From Sulfurimicrobium sp. (GTDB lineage Bacteria > Pseudomonadota > Gammaproteobacteria > Burkholderiales > Sulfuricellaceae), in contig JAUSBJ010000035.1 of NCBI GenBank assembly GCA_030652035.1, positions 62,001-126,000 on the forward strand: a stretch of DNA of 64,000 nucleotides, read 5' to 3'. Numbering within the stretch: the stretch's first letter is position 1; each line of letters begins with the position of its first letter. The notes below the pieces were generated by a model. That model searched no databases, had not been told where the DNA came from, and saw nothing but the letters and a program-made list of their open reading frames with translations. A program made the translations under genes and the position numbers. This document shows positions 63,152 through 64,000 of this stretch, piece by piece.

Positions 63152-64000
63152 TATGGCGAACGAGAATTTCATCTGGGCCGGCCACCTGATCCATGGCCTG
63201 GCAGCCGGCGGCGTAACGCATGCCGTGATTTCGCCCGGCTCGCGCTCCACGCCGCTGGCGCTGGCCTGCCTGCGGCATCCGGGCCTGAAAACCTGGGTGC
63301 AGGTGGACGAGCGCAGCGCGGCGTTTTTTGCCCTGGGGCTGGCCAAGGCCAGCCGCCAGCCCGTCATCCTGGTCTGCACTTCCGGCTCTGCGCCGGCCAA
63401 CTGGTTTCCCGCCGTGATCGAAGCGGACATGGGCATGGTTCCGCTGATCCTGCTGAGCGCAGACCGCCCGGCTGAACTGCGCGATTGCGGCGCCAACCAG
63501 TCCATCGATCAGGCCCATCTCTTCGGCGGCCATGTGCGCGCCTTTCACGAGCTGCCTGCCGCAGACGTGCGTCCGGAAATGCTGCGCTACCTGCGCACAC
63601 TGGCGGCACAGGTGATGGACCAGTGCCGCTGGCCCCTGCCCGGCCCGGTGCATGTCAACGTGCCGTTGCGCGAGCCGCTGGTGCCTGCCGGGCCGCTGCC
63701 TCCAATTGCAGAAATGGCGCCTGTCGTCGTCAGCCATCCGCGACTGTCCCTGCCCCCAGAAGAATGCGCAACGCTGGCGCGCGAACTGGCAGGCGGGAAG
63801 GGCCTGATCGTGTGCGGCTGGGGGGAGCATGGCCCGGATTTCCCTGAAGCAATCGCCGCGCTGGCAAGCAAGCTGGATTGCGCCGTGCTGGCCGACCCCC
63901 TTTCCGGACTGCGTTTCGGCAGCCATGGGCGGGACGATCTCCTGTGCCGATACGATGCTTTCCTGCGTCGCAGCAGCGCGCATGAAAACCTGCGCCCGAG
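63144..64000 (+). CDS. menD: MenD, SEPHCHC synthase (3' end outside window)
   Basis: The first 285 or so residues of a TPP-dependent enzyme. Motifs are VTHAVISPGSRSTPLALACLR, the Glu-bearing VQVDERSAAFFALGLAKAS, CTSGSAPANWFPAVIEA and LLSADRPAELRDCGANQSID, all typical of MenD. It starts at ATG 63144 (MADMANENFIW), overlapping the menF stop. The frame is open to the window end, so the C-terminal TPP domain is not seen. It joins isochorismate and 2-oxoglutarate. Confidence 0.93.
   Translation, partial: MADMANENFIWAGHLIHGLAAGGVTHAVISPGSRSTPLALACLRHPGLKTWVQVDERSAAFFALGLAKASRQPVILVCTSGSAPANWFPAVIEADMGMVPLILLSADRPAELRDCGANQSIDQAHLFGGHVRAFHELPAADVRPEMLRYLRTLAAQVMDQCRWPLPGPVHVNVPLREPLVPAGPLPPIAEMAPVVVSHPRLSLPPEECATLARELAGGKGLIVCGWGEHGPDFPEAIAALASKLDCAVLADPLSGLRFGSHGRDDLLCRYDAFLRRSSAHENLRP

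Noticed and set aside
62826-63983. 385-codon minus-strand frame across menF end and menD
   Set aside because: Shadow of menD, whose N-terminal motifs are unambiguous although its stop is outside the window.
1-64000. tRNA, rRNA, CRISPR array or IS transposase
   Set aside because: No such signature was seen in reading the gaps; short repeats found are palindromic elements without regular spacers.

Overview
The window looks like a chromosomal segment of a denitrifying betaproteobacterium (Nitrosomonadales/Sulfuricella-type is my best guess from gene content; this is inference, not a database match). It carries a complete N2O-reductase (nos) cluster of the Sec-exported, clade II type, an almost complete menaquinone (men) pathway split into two blocks, an orphan norD, many c-di-GMP/two-component signalling genes, and a low-potential 2-oxoacid:ferredoxin oxidoreductase locus. 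No rRNA, tRNA, CRISPR array, IS transposase or prophage gene was recognised.

Layout. 0-8 kb: end of a membrane protein, a CcoG-like polyferredoxin, a Phd/VapC toxin-antitoxin pair, a PLP aminotransferase divergent from an unusual KamA-family radical SAM enzyme, an MscS channel, and an EnvZ/OmpR-type kinase/regulator pair. 8-18 kb: a 293-bp inverted-repeat element, an EF-hand protein, a sulfotransferase, a repeat-propeller lipoprotein, an ExbB-ExbD-TonB-like operon, a second MscS-like protein, metK and a methyltransferase. 18-25.5 kb: CBS protein, norD, then menB-menA-tlpA-like-menC, a BCAM0308-type protein and an HPF/cold-shock fusion. 25.7-35.4 kb: LysM/FecR protein, a 1180-aa CHASE2 hybrid kinase, an HD-GYP response regulator and, convergent to them, an SBP-PAS-GGDEF-EAL-CZB protein. 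35.9-40.4 kb: TrkH/TrkA potassium uptake, MltB-type transglycosylase, alpha/beta hydrolase. 40.5-46.8 kb (minus strand): amino-acid dehydrogenase, PorGD, PorA, PorB and an AMP-forming acyl-CoA ligase. 47-49.2 kb: an archaeal-type S-adenosylmethionine synthetase, an unknown protein and a hotdog thioesterase. 49.3-59.8 kb: nosZ, two c-type cytochromes, nosB, nosD, nosG, nosH, nosF, nosL, nosY. 59.8-64 kb: ubiE/menG, menE, menF, menD (cut by the window end).

How it fits together. In clade II nos systems the proposed electron route is menaquinol to NosG/NosH to c-type cytochromes to NosZ. Here the terminal block of menaquinone genes follows nosY directly in the same direction, and a MenI-like hotdog thioesterase candidate sits just before nosZ, so quinone supply and N2O respiration are physically linked. 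Two FNR/ANR-type boxes (TTGAC-N4-ATCAA before nosZ and a perfect TTGAT-N4-ATCAA before the first cytochrome) point to anaerobic control.

A second theme is intergenic palindromic elements: at least six sequence types, one present three times, sit in gene gaps. Two of them encroach on coding sequence: one lies at the 5' end of nosL, whose expected ATG is out of frame by one base, and one lies at the 5' end of the TonB-like gene.
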